Below are positions 33,503-43,094 of a DNA stretch of 64,000 nt, one piece after another. The notes beneath the pieces are model-generated. The model was not told where the DNA came from. It searched no databases and saw nothing but the letters and a program-made list of their open reading frames with translations. The first letter of the stretch is position 1. Each line of letters begins with the position of its first letter. A program made the translations under genes and the position numbers. The DNA comes from Bacillota bacterium. Lineage in GTDB: Bacteria; Bacillota; Clostridia; Christensenellales; Aristaeellaceae. The DNA lies in the NCBI GenBank assembly GCA_023398575.1, contig JAEWSC010000092.1:3105-67104 (forward strand), given 5' to 3'.

Positions 33503-36500
33503 ATGGAATATCACCAGGGTTTGCCCCTCAAACAGGGGCTGTACGATCCAAGGAACGAGCACGACGCCTGCGGCATGGGCTTTGTTGTTCACATCGGGGG
33601 AGAAAAATCCCACGAGATACTGGATGACGCGCTCACGGTTTTAGAAAACCTTAGCCACCGCGGCGCCCACGGCGCAGATGAGCATACCGGCGATGGGGCC
33701 GGCGTGCTGACACAAATACCCCACATCTTTTTTCAGCGGGATTTAAAGACCCAGGGCATCACCCTGCCCGAGGCAGGGCAGTACGGAGTGGGAATGATTT
33801 TTGCCCACCGGTATGAGGATTTTCGAAAAAAGCAAATGGCCGCCTTTGAGGACATCGTCTTAAGCGAGGGCCAAAGGGTTTTGGGCTGGCGGGAAGTGCC
33901 CATCGACTTTACCACCATCGGTGAAAGCGCCAAGGCCGCGCTGCCGCGCTTTATCCAGGTGTTTATCGGCAAGAGCGACGACTTGGATTGCGGCATGGCC
34001 TTTGAGCGCAAGCTGTTCTTAATCCGCAAGATGGCCGAAAAAACCATTCCCCAAATGAGCGAGGATTACGGCGGCATCTTCTACTTTTCCAGCCTTTCTT
34101 CCAAGACCATTGTGTACAAGGGCATGCTTACGGCATCGCAATTGCGCAGCTTTTATCTGGACTTGTCGGACCTGGATTATGAAACCGCCTTGGCCATGGT
34201 TCACTCCCGCTTTTCCACCAACACCTTCCCCAGCTGGGAAAGGGCGCACCCCAACCGGTTTCTGGTGCACAACGGCGAGATTAACACCATCCGCGGCAAT
34301 GTGAACTGGATGAAGGCCCGCAAGCGGGACACGGTCTCCCCGCTGTTTGACGACATATCCAAGGTCTGCCCGGTCATTGACGAAACCGGCAGCGACTCTT
34401 CCATGTTTGACAACTGCCTGGAGTTTTTGTACCTGATGGGCCGGTCGCTGCCCCACGCCGCCATGATGATGATTCCCGAGCCCTGGGAGAAAAACGAGCT
34501 GATGTCCCAGGAAAAGCGGGAATTCTACAAATATCAAAGCTTTCTCATGGAGCCTTGGGACGGCCCTGCCGCCATGGCGTTTTCCGACGGAGATGTGATT
34601 GGCGGCATGCTGGATCGCAACGGCCTGCGCCCTTCCCGCTACTATGTGACCCGGGACAACCGGGTGATCTTGGCCTCCGAGGTTGGCGTGGTGGATTTAA
34701 AGCCGGAGAACGTGGCCTACAAGGGCCGCCTGGAGCCGGGCAAGATGCTGCTGATCGATACGCAGCAAAAGCGGATTATTTCGGATGAGGAACTCAAAAG
34801 CAGTGTCGCCAGGGAATACCCCTATCAGGAGTGGAACAAGGAGCACATTTTGCCCCTGGAAAGCCTGCCGGCAGCATCCTTTCAGCCGCAGCCGATGCCC
34901 GAAAATCTTTTGACATTGCAAAAGGCCTTTGGCTATACGTATGAGGATGTGTACAAATTCCTTATGCCCATGGCCATTGCGGGGGAAGACCCGATAGGCT
35001 CCATGGGTATGGATACGCCTCTGGCGGTGCTTTCTGAAAAGCCGCAAATGCTCTACGTTTATTTCAAACAGTTGTTTGCCCAGGTCACCAACCCGCCCAT
35101 CGATGGCATTCGCGAGGAGATTGTGACCTCCGCCAGCGTCTTTTTGGGCACCTCCGGTAACCTGCTAAAGCCTGACCAAGCCGAACCTCACAGCCTGCTC
35201 TTGCCCCATCCCATTTTGACCAATGAGCAGTTGGCGGCTATAAAAGGGCTGGCTGGCGGCCATTTCAAAGTTTGTGTGATTTCTCTTCTTTATAAGATCA
35301 GCGACGGGCCGGGGGCCATGGAAAAAGCGCTGCACATCATTAACCGGCAGGCGGCAAAGGCCATTGCCGAGGGCGCGAACATCCTGGTGCTTTCCGACCG
35401 GGGCGTAAATGAAGACTACGCGGCGCTGCCGGCGCTGATCGCCTGCTCCGGGCTGCACCACAGCCTGATCCGCCGGGAGATTCGCACCAATGTAGGCATC
35501 GTTTTGGAATCTGCCGAGCCTCGGGAAGTGCATCATTTCTGCACGCTGCTGGGCTATGGCGTGACCGCCATCAACCCCTATCTCGTGTTTGACACCATCC
35601 GCGATATGGAGGCAAAGGGCCTGCTTTCCGGTATCGACGCCAAAGAGGGCATGGCCCACTATATCAAGGGTACGGTCAAGGGCATATTGAAGGTGCTGAC
35701 CAAAATGGGCATCTCCACCATACAAAGCTATCACGGCGCGCAGATTTTTGAGGCGGTGGGCATCTCCCAGGCGGTGATCGACAAATACTTTACCCATACG
35801 CCCACACGGTTGGAGGGTATCGGCCTGGAGGAAATTCACAAGGAAAATCAACTGCGCCACGAAAGCGCATTCGCTGTCAATTCGCCCTATACTGATACGC
35901 TGGAAACCGGCGGCACCTTCCAAAACAAGGCCGACGGTGAGGAGCATTTGTACAACCCCGAAACCATTTATCTCTTGCAAAAGGCCTGCCGCTCAGGCGA
36001 TTACAGCCTGTTCAAATCCTTTTCCAAAAAGATCAACGAGGAGCAGCTGGCCACCCTTCGCAGCCTGCTGGACTTTAAATTTATCCCCGGCGAAACCATT
36101 CCCATTGAGGAAGTGGAGCCGGTGGAGGCAATCGTCAAGCGCTTCAAAACCGGGGCCATGTCCTACGGTTCCATCAGCCGCGAAGCCCACGAGTGCCTGG
36201 CCATTGCCATGAACCGGCTGGGCGGCAAGAGCAACACCGGCGAAGGCGGCGAGGACCCGGAACGCTTTGAAACCATGGAAAACGGCGATTCCAAAAAGAG
36301 CGCCATCAAGCAGGTGGCCTCCGGCCGCTTTGGCGTCACCAGCAATTATCTGGTCAACGCCCGTGAAATTCAAATCAAAATGGCCCAGGGTGCCAAGCCT
36401 GGCGAGGGCGGACAATTGCCTGGCCGCAAGGTATACCCGGCCATTGCCAAAACACGCCATTCCACCCCCGGTGTGGACCTGATTTCGCCTCCGCCGCACC

Positions 36501-38074
36501 ATGATATCTATTCCATTGAGGATTTGGCGGAGCTGATTCACGACCTGAAAAATGCCAACCGTGATGCCCGCATCAACGTAAAGCTGGTGTCGGAGGTGGG
36601 CGTTGGCACCATCGCCGCCGGCGTGGCCAAGGGCAAGGCGGATGTGATTTTGATCAGCGGCTATGACGGCGGCACCGGTGCTTCGCCCTTAACCAGCATC
36701 AAGCACGCGGGCCTGCCCTGGGAAATGGGCCTGGCCGAAACCCACCAAACCCTGGTCTTAAACCGCCTGCGGGACAGGGTGATATTGGAGACCGACGGAA
36801 AGCTGCTGACCGGCCGGGACGTGGTCATCGCCGCCATGCTGGGTGCGGAGGAGTTTGGCTTTGCCACCACGCCTCTCATCGCCCTGGGCTGTGTGATGAT
36901 GCGGGTATGCAACTTAAACACCTGCCCTGTCGGCATCGCCACCCAGGATGAAAACCTTCGCAAATGCTTTACCGGCAAGCCCGAGTATGTGGAAAACTTT
37001 ATGCGCTTTATCGCCAGGGAAATGCGGGAGATCATGTCCCGTCTTGGCATACGCACCATCAATGAGCTGGTGGGCCGCACCGACAAGCTCAAAACCAAAG
37101 AAAACCTGCGCCATTGGAAAGCGAACAAGTTGGACCTGTCGCCCATTCTCTACCAGCCCTACGCGGGGGCGGATGTGGGCCGCTACCACAAGCAGGATCA
37201 GAAGCACAACCTGGAAAAAAGCCTGGGTATGAAAAAGCTTTTGCGTATGTGCCGTCCGGCGCTGGACAGCGGCACGCCCATTCGGGCCAAGCTGCAAATC
37301 CGCAATGTAGACCGGGTGGTGGGCACCCTGGTGGGCAGCGAGATTTCCAAAAAGTATGGCGAAAAGGGCCTGCCCGCCGACACCATTCACCTAAAGTTCG
37401 TGGGTTCCGCCGGCCAGAGCTTTGGCGCGTTTGCCCCCAAGGGCTTGACCCTGGAATTGGAAGGCGACGCCAACGACTATTTCGGCAAGGGCTTGTCCGG
37501 CGGCAAGATCATCGCCTATCCGCCCAAGGACGCGGGCTTTGCGCCGGAGGAAAACATTCTCATCGGCAACGTGGCCTTCTATGGCGCTACCGAGGGCGAA
37601 GCGTATTTAAGCGGCGTGGCCGGCGAGCGCTTTTGCGTGCGCAACAGCGGCATTTCCGCCGTGGTGGAGGGCGTGGGCGACCACGGCTGCGAGTATATGA
37701 CCGGCGGCCGCGTGGTGGTGTTGGGCAGTACGGGGCGCAATTTTGCGGCCGGCATGTCCGGCGGCATCGCCTATGTGCTGGATTTTGATCCGGTTTGCTG
37801 CAATAAAGCCATGGTGCTGCTGGAAGATTTCGCATCTGAAAAAGAAAAGCAGCATGTCAAGGAACTGATCGAAAAACATGTGGCCTTAACCGGCAGCCCG
37901 GTGGGAGGAAAGCTGCTTGCCGATTGGGAAGCCTCATCGAAGCGCTTTACCCGCGTGATCCCCAAGGATTACAAGCAGATGATGCAGTATATCGAGGAAG
38001 CAAATGCTTCCGGCTTAACGGGCGATGAAGCCCTGATGGCCGCTTTTGAGCGCGGGGGCAAAGCCAATTCGTAA
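33503..38074 (+). CDS. gltB: Glutamate synthase large (alpha) subunit
   Basis: 1523 residues. It hydrolyses glutamine and channels ammonia to 2-oxoglutarate to form glutamate. The N-terminal class II amidotransferase nucleophile would be Cys23 in NEHDACGMGFVVH after propeptide removal. The FMN-binding synthase domain contains GAMSYGSISREAHE and GYDGGTGASPLTSIKHAGLP; the 3Fe-4S cysteines are in CVMMRVCNLNTCPVG; the GXGXG beta-helix lies at the C-terminus (GGRVVVLGSTGRNFAAGMSGG). ATG follows GGTGAGGTT. It pairs with gltD, but 588 bp of hairpins and repeats separate them. Confidence 0.98.
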   Translation: MEYHQGLPLKQGLYDPRNEHDACGMGFVVHIGGEKSHEILDDALTVLENLSHRGAHGADEHTGDGAGVLTQIPHIFFQRDLKTQGITLPEAGQYGVGMIFAHRYEDFRKKQMAAFEDIVLSEGQRVLGWREVPIDFTTIGESAKAALPRFIQVFIGKSDDLDCGMAFERKLFLIRKMAEKTIPQMSEDYGGIFYFSSLSSKTIVYKGMLTASQLRSFYLDLSDLDYETALAMVHSRFSTNTFPSWERAHPNRFLVHNGEINTIRGNVNWMKARKRDTVSPLFDDISKVCPVIDETGSDSSMFDNCLEFLYLMGRSLPHAAMMMIPEPWEKNELMSQEKREFYKYQSFLMEPWDGPAAMAFSDGDVIGGMLDRNGLRPSRYYVTRDNRVILASEVGVVDLKPENVAYKGRLEPGKMLLIDTQQKRIISDEELKSSVAREYPYQEWNKEHILPLESLPAASFQPQPMPENLLTLQKAFGYTYEDVYKFLMPMAIAGEDPIGSMGMDTPLAVLSEKPQMLYVYFKQLFAQVTNPPIDGIREEIVTSASVFLGTSGNLLKPDQAEPHSLLLPHPILTNEQLAAIKGLAGGHFKVCVISLLYKISDGPGAMEKALHIINRQAAKAIAEGANILVLSDRGVNEDYAALPALIACSGLHHSLIRREIRTNVGIVLESAEPREVHHFCTLLGYGVTAINPYLVFDTIRDMEAKGLLSGIDAKEGMAHYIKGTVKGILKVLTKMGISTIQSYHGAQIFEAVGISQAVIDKYFTHTPTRLEGIGLEEIHKENQLRHESAFAVNSPYTDTLETGGTFQNKADGEEHLYNPETIYLLQKACRSGDYSLFKSFSKKINEEQLATLRSLLDFKFIPGETIPIEEVEPVEAIVKRFKTGAMSYGSISREAHECLAIAMNRLGGKSNTGEGGEDPERFETMENGDSKKSAIKQVASGRFGVTSNYLVNAREIQIKMAQGAKPGEGGQLPGRKVYPAIAKTRHSTPGVDLISPPPHHDIYSIEDLAELIHDLKNANRDARINVKLVSEVGVGTIAAGVAKGKADVILISGYDGGTGASPLTSIKHAGLPWEMGLAETHQTLVLNRLRDRVILETDGKLLTGRDVVIAAMLGAEEFGFATTPLIALGCVMMRVCNLNTCPVGIATQDENLRKCFTGKPEYVENFMRFIAREMREIMSRLGIRTINELVGRTDKLKTKENLRHWKANKLDLSPILYQPYAGADVGRYHKQDQKHNLEKSLGMKKLLRMCRPALDSGTPIRAKLQIRNVDRVVGTLVGSEISKKYGEKGLPADTIHLKFVGSAGQSFGAFAPKGLTLELEGDANDYFGKGLSGGKIIAYPPKDAGFAPEENILIGNVAFYGATEGEAYLSGVAGERFCVRNSGISAVVEGVGDHGCEYMTGGRVVVLGSTGRNFAAGMSGGIAYVLDFDPVCCNKAMVLLEDFASEKEKQHVKELIEKHVALTGSPVGGKLLADWEASSKRFTRVIPKDYKQMMQYIEEANASGLTGDEALMAAFERGGKANS

Positions 38075-38263
38075 AAATGACAATGTCATTTTTACGAGCC
38101 TGCACTTTTCGCCTGCGATCCCTTCACCATGCATCGCTGCGCTCACTTGGTAAAGGGATCGGCGGACGGCGAAAAGCGTAAGGAAAGCTTGCTTCGCAAG
38201 CGCCCCGCCCACCCGGCAAAGCCGGGCGAGACGATTACAATGGAAGGGGCTTACCCCTTCCAT
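38070..38263. repeat. Hairpin array after gltB
   Basis: Consecutive inverted repeats: 38070-38096 (CGTAAAAATGACA/TGTCATTTTTACG, starting on the gltB stop codon), 38105-38176 (CTTTTCGCC with nested GATCCCTT, pairing to AAGGGATC and GGCGAAAAG), 38187-38201 (GCTTGC-TTC-GCAAGC), 38212-38226 (CCCGGC region, loop AAA) and 38240-38263 (ATGGAAGGGG-CTTA-CCCCTTCCAT). The first may end or protect the gltB message. No gene is supportable in 38075-38662. Confidence 0.78.
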
Positions 38264-38363
38264 GCATCCCCGAAAATTGTACTTCCTTTTCTATTGGCGT
38301 AGCCTTTCCTACACTTGAGAGGATGTAACTCGGCCTTGAGTAGGCTGAATCACTCATCTTTAT

Positions 38364-38419
38364 GAGGTGTCCGAAGGTCCAGGGCGACCGGAAAGCCCTG
38401 GTCGCTTCCGAAGAAGCGA
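38364..38419 (-). repeat. Dispersed modular repeat, minimal (core-less) copy
   Basis: Minus strand: hairpin TCGCTTC-TTCG-GAAGCGA, then CCAGGGCTTTCCGG directly joined to TCGCCCTGGACCTTCGG. Both ends of the family are present but the core of about 110 bp is missing; the inner CCAGGGC/GCCCTGG still pairs. It lies 21 bp from full copy B in the same orientation. Confidence 0.7.
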
Positions 38420-38440
38420 AACTCTATCAAAACCTTTCAT

Positions 38441-38606
38441 GAGGTGTCCGAAGGTTTCCAAGGGGCTCCAAAGCCGAAGCGCCGCCTGTGGCGGAAAAAG
38501 CGAGGCGAAGGAGGCTGGCGAAACGAGCAATGCGAACGGTAGTGAGCAGTGGGACGATTGAGCCAGATGGGCGGAAAGCCCTTTGGTCGCTTCCTCAGAA
38601 GCGAGA
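38441..38606 (-). repeat. Dispersed modular repeat, copy B
   Basis: Minus strand: hairpin TCGCTTC-TGAG-GAAGCGA, CCAAAGGGCTTTCCGCCC, core GGCTCAATCGTCCC to CCGCCACAGGCGGCG, then CTTTGGAGCCCCTTGGAAACC and TTCGG. Long matches to copy C at 63.7 kb. It separates gltB from gltD. Confidence 0.8.
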
Positions 38607-38662
38607 TTTTCTCATTAGCTAATTATCTCTCCGACCTCACATTTGACATTGAGGTGAATACA

Positions 38663-40147
38663 GTGGCAAAACCCACCGGTTTCCTGGAATACCAGCGCGT
38701 TGGCTACCCCAAGCGCAGCCCTTCAGACCGCCTTGCCGATTGGCAGGAAATCCGCCTGCCCGCCGACCCGGATGTGGTCAAAACCCAGGCGGCCCGCTGC
38801 ATGAACTGCGGCATCCCCTTCTGCCATGGCGGTATACTGCTCGCCGGCATGGCCGCCGGCTGCCCGGTGCATAACCTGATTCCCGAATGGAACGATCTGG
38901 TCTACCGCGGCCAGTGGCACGAGGCCTACCTGCGCCTGCAGCGCACCAACCCCTTCCCCGAGTTCACGGGCCGGGTTTGCCCCGCCCCCTGCGAGGGCAG
39001 CTGCACCGAGGGCTACCATATGGAGGCCGTGACCATCAGCGCCCTGGAATACGAAATCATTGAGCGTGCCTATAAAGAAGGCTGGGTCAAGGCCCATGCC
39101 ATGAGGCCCACCGGCAAAAAAATAGCCGTCGTCGGCTCCGGCCCCGCAGGCTTATCCGCCGCGTATTTTTTGAACTATGTCGGCCATGATGTCACCGTTT
39201 TTGAACGGCAGGATCGGCCCGGCGGGCTGCTCACCTACGGCATCCCCAACATGAAGCTGGATAAGGCCGTGGTGGACCGCCGCATAGCCCTCATGCAGGA
39301 ATCAGGCATTCACTTCGCCCTAAACACCGAAGTGGGCCGCGACATCCCCGCTCAACAGCTGCTTTCAGACTTTGACGCAGTGCTGCTCTGCGGCGGCGCT
39401 ACCAAGCCCCGGGGCCTGACCGTGCCGGGCAAGGACCTTTCTGGCGTGCACTTTGCGGTAGATTTTTTGACCGCAAACACCAAGCACATTCTGGATGGCG
39501 CGCTGCCCGAAGGCTACATCAGCGCCAAAGACAAGCATGTCATTATCTTGGGCGGCGGCGATACCGGCACCGACTGTGTAGCCACCTCCCTTCGCCAGGG
39601 CTGCAAAAGCGTGGTGCAGTTCGAGATCATGCCGGAGCCGCCGGAGCACCGCATCGATTCCGACAACCCCTGGCCCGAATGGCCCAAAAAGCTGAAAGTC
39701 GATTACGGCCAGGAGGAAGCCATACACGTCGCCGGCCGCGACCCTCGTCATTACCTCATCAACACCAAAGCGCTCATCGGCGATGCAAGCGGACACGTGA
39801 TAGAAGTACGCACCGTGAACATCACTTGGGTCAAAAATGCCCAGGGCCGCATGATCCCCCAGGAAGTACCCGGCAGCGAAAAAACCTGGCCCGCCGATCT
39901 CGTGCTCCTGGCCATGGGCTTCCTAGGCCCGGAAGATACCCTTCCCACCGCTCTCACCCTGGACCGGGACGAGCGCAGCAACGTCAAAGCATCCTACGGC
40001 TCCTTCCAGACCAGCACCGACAAAGTCTTTTCCGCCGGAGATATGCGCCGCGGCCAAAGCCTCGTCGTATGGGCTATTCAGGAGGGCAAGCTCGCCGCCC
40101 GGGAAATCGACAAGTTCCTGACCGGTAAATCGGTGATTGTGGAGTAA
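38663..40147 (+). CDS. gltD: Glutamate synthase small (beta) subunit
   Basis: 494 residues. It is the NAD(P)H-oxidising FAD subunit feeding electrons to GltB through 4Fe-4S clusters. N-terminal cysteines are in RCMNCGIPFCHGG and CPAPCEGSC; the FAD motif is VVGSGPAGLSAAYFLNYVG and the NAD(P)H motif ILGGGDTGTDC. The GTG at 38663 follows GAGGTGAATACA and starts AKPTGFLEYQR; the upstream open frame runs into the repeat and is not used. Separated unusually far from gltB. Confidence 0.97.
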   Translation: MAKPTGFLEYQRVGYPKRSPSDRLADWQEIRLPADPDVVKTQAARCMNCGIPFCHGGILLAGMAAGCPVHNLIPEWNDLVYRGQWHEAYLRLQRTNPFPEFTGRVCPAPCEGSCTEGYHMEAVTISALEYEIIERAYKEGWVKAHAMRPTGKKIAVVGSGPAGLSAAYFLNYVGHDVTVFERQDRPGGLLTYGIPNMKLDKAVVDRRIALMQESGIHFALNTEVGRDIPAQQLLSDFDAVLLCGGATKPRGLTVPGKDLSGVHFAVDFLTANTKHILDGALPEGYISAKDKHVIILGGGDTGTDCVATSLRQGCKSVVQFEIMPEPPEHRIDSDNPWPEWPKKLKVDYGQEEAIHVAGRDPRHYLINTKALIGDASGHVIEVRTVNITWVKNAQGRMIPQEVPGSEKTWPADLVLLAMGFLGPEDTLPTALTLDRDERSNVKASYGSFQTSTDKVFSAGDMRRGQSLVVWAIQEGKLAAREIDKFLTGKSVIVE

Positions 40148-40164
40148 GAGAATACGAGATGAAA

Positions 40165-40204
40165 TGCGGGGAGGGTTCCTTTTGAAAAAGGAAACCTCCC
40201 CGCA
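40165..40204. terminator. Strong hairpin after gltD
   Basis: TGCGGGGAGGGTTCCTTTT pairs with AAGGAAACCTCCCCGCA around GAA; no T-run follows, so termination is probable rather than certain. A related but imperfect GCGGGGAAGGG hairpin follows the TrmH gene near 45472-45507. Confidence 0.65.
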
Positions 40205-40397
40205 TGTCACTTGAGGCAGACAAAAAGATATTTCCCCATTTAAAAAATGATAGCCAATTTTATTAAGTTACAGTATTATTTTGGTCCACAATAAATCAAC
40301 AAAATCGCACAAGGGAAAAACTACAAAAATAGCGAATGTTTATATGCCACAATTATCCGTCTCTCGCAAAGTATGGTGGCTTATGGAGGACAGAATA

Positions 40398-41648
40398 GTG
40401 CTGGAGCTTCAGACTGGTGATTTGCTAGAAAAACGTGCTGATTCTATAATGGAGAAATATGCATTCAAATATGAAAACCTGGTTGCATATAAAGAAGATG
40501 AAGATTATAACGATGAAACATATAGAACAAGGTTTAGGAGAGATAAGGACAGACTACTGTATTCAGAGGCATATCGGCGTTTGCAGAACAAAACACAGGT
40601 TTTTGCAAATAGCGTAGAGAATTGCGTAAGAACAAGGCTGACACATACACTTGAGGTTCAGCAACTAGCCTCAAGTATTGCAGAAGCTTTATGTGCTAAC
40701 AAGGACTTAGCAGAAGCCATTGCTGTTGGGCATGATATTGGTCATACACCTTTTGGGCATGCCGTGGAAAGGGAACTTGACAGTAAACTCAAACTTAACA
40801 ATTTGGGCGGATACTCACATGCCATACAAAGTATAAGGTGCGTGTCGTTAGCAAATATTAAAGTAAATTCCGTCGTTCTCGAGGGCATGCTAAAACATGA
40901 TACTGAGACATTTGTTTTTTCAAGGCTTGGTCAGTTTGAAAAGGGTCAACATGATTGCACAGAGCTTAATCCCTCATGTGCAGGAGGCGTAGAGGCGCAG
41001 ATTGTTTTTTGGTCAGATAAGATTGCATATCTTAGCCATGATTGGGAAGATTTTTCGAAGTCAAGCATTTTTCAGAAACTACAAAAGGATAAACTGCTTG
41101 ACTGGAAAAAACTAATCGATTTATGGGCTCCTTTACTTAGTCCAAACGGAATTAAGTCGCTTCAAGAGGGAGAGTTGTTTCAAACAAGAGACTTAATCAG
41201 GACATTAACAACCAATCTAATCAAAAATAGTCAGAATAATTTGGATAAAGTTAATAGCTATTCCGATGTTATAGATTATACGCAGAAGGCATTTGCTAAC
41301 GAAATAGGAACGCAGCCATTAGACACAAAACTTCTTAAAAAGGCTTTCAGGAATGGTCTTCTAGTAAACTTTGATAAAAACATTCGTGATGCTATTACAG
41401 CCGTTAATGAAGAAATTATTGTAAAATACTTTCTTGGATGTTCCGAGGTAGAAAAATCTGATTATAGAGCTAAATGCATTATTGGAAAGTTATTCGACGT
41501 GTTTTGCGAGAATAGCAAATTACTCCCATCAAAAACACGAAAAATTATTGATGAAGGAAAATATCCAAAGGAGAGGATTGTAGCTGATCATTTGTCAGGA
41601 ATGACTGATCAATATGCGGAAAGAATCTATCGAGAATTATTTTTATAG
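40398..41648 (+). CDS. dGTPase-like HD-domain protein
   Basis: 416 residues from GTG 40398 (GGAGGACAGAATA upstream; ATG 40383 and TTG 40281 are in-frame alternatives). It has the dNTP triphosphohydrolase pattern: RTRFRRDKDRLLYSEAYRRL, RTRLTHTLEVQQLA with metal His83, HD at 112-113 in VGHDIGHTPFGH, and the late Asp in IAYLSHDWEDF. Known members remove triphosphate from dGTP or other dNTPs, and several bacterial ones deplete dNTPs against phages. The gene is AT-rich against its GC-rich surroundings and is 16 bp from the next gene, forming a two-gene cassette. Antiphage role is inference. Confidence 0.85.
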   Translation: MLELQTGDLLEKRADSIMEKYAFKYENLVAYKEDEDYNDETYRTRFRRDKDRLLYSEAYRRLQNKTQVFANSVENCVRTRLTHTLEVQQLASSIAEALCANKDLAEAIAVGHDIGHTPFGHAVERELDSKLKLNNLGGYSHAIQSIRCVSLANIKVNSVVLEGMLKHDTETFVFSRLGQFEKGQHDCTELNPSCAGGVEAQIVFWSDKIAYLSHDWEDFSKSSIFQKLQKDKLLDWKKLIDLWAPLLSPNGIKSLQEGELFQTRDLIRTLTTNLIKNSQNNLDKVNSYSDVIDYTQKAFANEIGTQPLDTKLLKKAFRNGLLVNFDKNIRDAITAVNEEIIVKYFLGCSEVEKSDYRAKCIIGKLFDVFCENSKLLPSKTRKIIDEGKYPKERIVADHLSGMTDQYAERIYRELFL

Positions 41649-41664
41649 GGTGGAGATTCAGAAA

Positions 41665-42252
41665 ATGAATAAATTGATGGGATTTTTCGAGTTACGAGAA
41701 CTAAATATACCAACTATTGATTGGAAAGAATATACTCATGGAACGTACCTTTCCAGTGATATTTTATGGACAGTTAGATCAGCTGTTACTATAGGTGATG
41801 ATCTAAATTTACCTCGGAAAGTTGGTGTGACATCCGATGAGGCAATTAGTTTTGCGTCAGGGCTAAAGACTAAATACGGCGATACTATTATGGTGATTTA
41901 TTACCCTTTCTTTATTGCAAGGGCAAGTGGCACGCTCCAATTGTTCGATGATGGATATGTAATAGAGTGCGTCGAAAAGGATCTTTGGAATTTGGTTTCA
42001 GAGTCAAAGTGTGATATGACCATAATAAACAGAAGAAGCGATATAAGGAAGGTTGTCACTAAAGACATACTAATTAATGGTGAACTTGAAGAAATCCTGT
42101 CAGTCGAAAAACAGGTTCGAATAAACTTTAAAAAAGAGCTTGCGTATGGTGAGTCTGTTTTACTTGAATGGAGTTTTGCCTGTAATTGTGATAAAGATAG
42201 GAACACTGTTGGAAACTCATACCTAGTTTTTTATGAATGTAGAACCATATAA
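41665..42252 (+). CDS. Uncharacterised protein partnered with the dGTPase-like gene
   Basis: 195 residues, not recognised. No signal peptide, membrane span or nucleotide motif. It begins MNKLMGFFELRELNIPTIDW and contains VRSAVTIGDDLNLPRKVGVT, YYPFFIARASGTLQLFDDGY and a beta-rich C-terminus ending near LVFYECRTI. The pattern suggests an alpha/beta fold, possibly ligand-binding. Same AT-rich composition and 16-bp spacing as the dGTPase-like gene suggest joint transfer and function. Start ATG 41665 follows GGTGGAG. Confidence 0.7.
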   Translation: MNKLMGFFELRELNIPTIDWKEYTHGTYLSSDILWTVRSAVTIGDDLNLPRKVGVTSDEAISFASGLKTKYGDTIMVIYYPFFIARASGTLQLFDDGYVIECVEKDLWNLVSESKCDMTIINRRSDIRKVVTKDILINGELEEILSVEKQVRINFKKELAYGESVLLEWSFACNCDKDRNTVGNSYLVFYECRTI

Positions 42253-42320
42253 TTGATAAGGCTACAGAGTCGGTGAGGAAAGGTTTTTAGTGTTCTAAAA
42301 TTTATTAAAATAAAGAGTTT

Positions 42321-42470
42321 GCGCCCGAAGGGCGCTACTAATTTAGAGGCGTTTGTGGGGGTCTGGGGGGAATCGCCGGCCCCCCAGCCCTTTCTGGTTC
42401 TCTTTCGGGACGAAAGAGAACATCTCCTTGCCGGAGGCCAGTTGCTTGCAACTGTGCCGTTTAAGCGCAG
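42321..42470 (+). repeat. Second repeat family, copy 1 (without core module)
   Basis: GCGCCC-GAA-GGGCGC (42321-42335), AATTTAGAGGCGTTTGTGGG, GCCGGCCCCC joined to AGCCCTTTCTGG, the perfect hairpin GTTCTCTTTCG-GGA-CGAAAGAGAAC (42397-42421) and CAGTTGC-TT-GCAACTG (42439-42454). It matches 43095-43340 closely except for an internal segment present only there. 42253-42732 otherwise holds no supportable gene. Confidence 0.8.
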
Positions 42471-42732
42471 AACAGTTGCCGTCGGAATAACGCAATTGTA
42501 CCATTCACAGAAGTATAAATTAGACAACGCTCTGGTGCTTCCACCTCATCCGGCGCTACGCAACACCTTCCCGGGATAGTGAGGGCTCAGCGCGCTCTTT
42601 ATCAGTAGAGTAATGCTCCGTTTCCTTGCATTGGTTTCTGCAACCATGTATAATATTGGTAACAACACCCAAGCTGATTACCGGCCTCTTTGCCTTACCC
42701 CCTTCCCCCTGCCACAGAAAGGAGCCCACTCC

Positions 42733-43047
42733 ATGAACTATTGCGAACATTGCATGCTTTTGACCCCCTCAGACCAGTGCCCAACCTGCGGCGCATCCTC
42801 CCTGACCGCCCCGGAGGAAGGTCAGCCCTGCTTTCTCATCGAAAAAGAATCCTTATGGAGCGGCATGCTGGCGGATGTATTGGGCCAAAAGAGCATTCCA
42901 TTTTCACAAAAGCCCCTGTTCGGCGCAGGCCTTTCCATGAAGGCTGGCCCGGCCATGGAGCGATACCGTTTCTATGTTCCATTTTCTTTCTACCCTGCCG
43001 CTCAAGAGATTGTGGAAGAATTGTTTGGCGAAACCAACGGGCAATAA
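42733..43047 (+). CDS. Small zinc-ribbon protein with DUF2007-like domain
   Basis: 104 residues. Two CxxC pairs (YCEHCMLL, CPTCGASS) form a likely zinc ribbon at the N-terminus, followed by CFLIEKESLWSGMLADVLGQ, resembling DUF2007 signal-transducer-like domains. Function unknown. ATG at 42733 follows AAAGGAGCCCACTCC; an upstream in-frame start lacks a ribosome site. Confidence 0.72.
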   Translation: MNYCEHCMLLTPSDQCPTCGASSLTAPEEGQPCFLIEKESLWSGMLADVLGQKSIPFSQKPLFGAGLSMKAGPAMERYRFYVPFSFYPAAQEIVEELFGETNGQ

Positions 43048-43094
43048 TGCACATAGCATCCTGCCAAAGGTAGAAACATGTTATCTGTTTTTTC

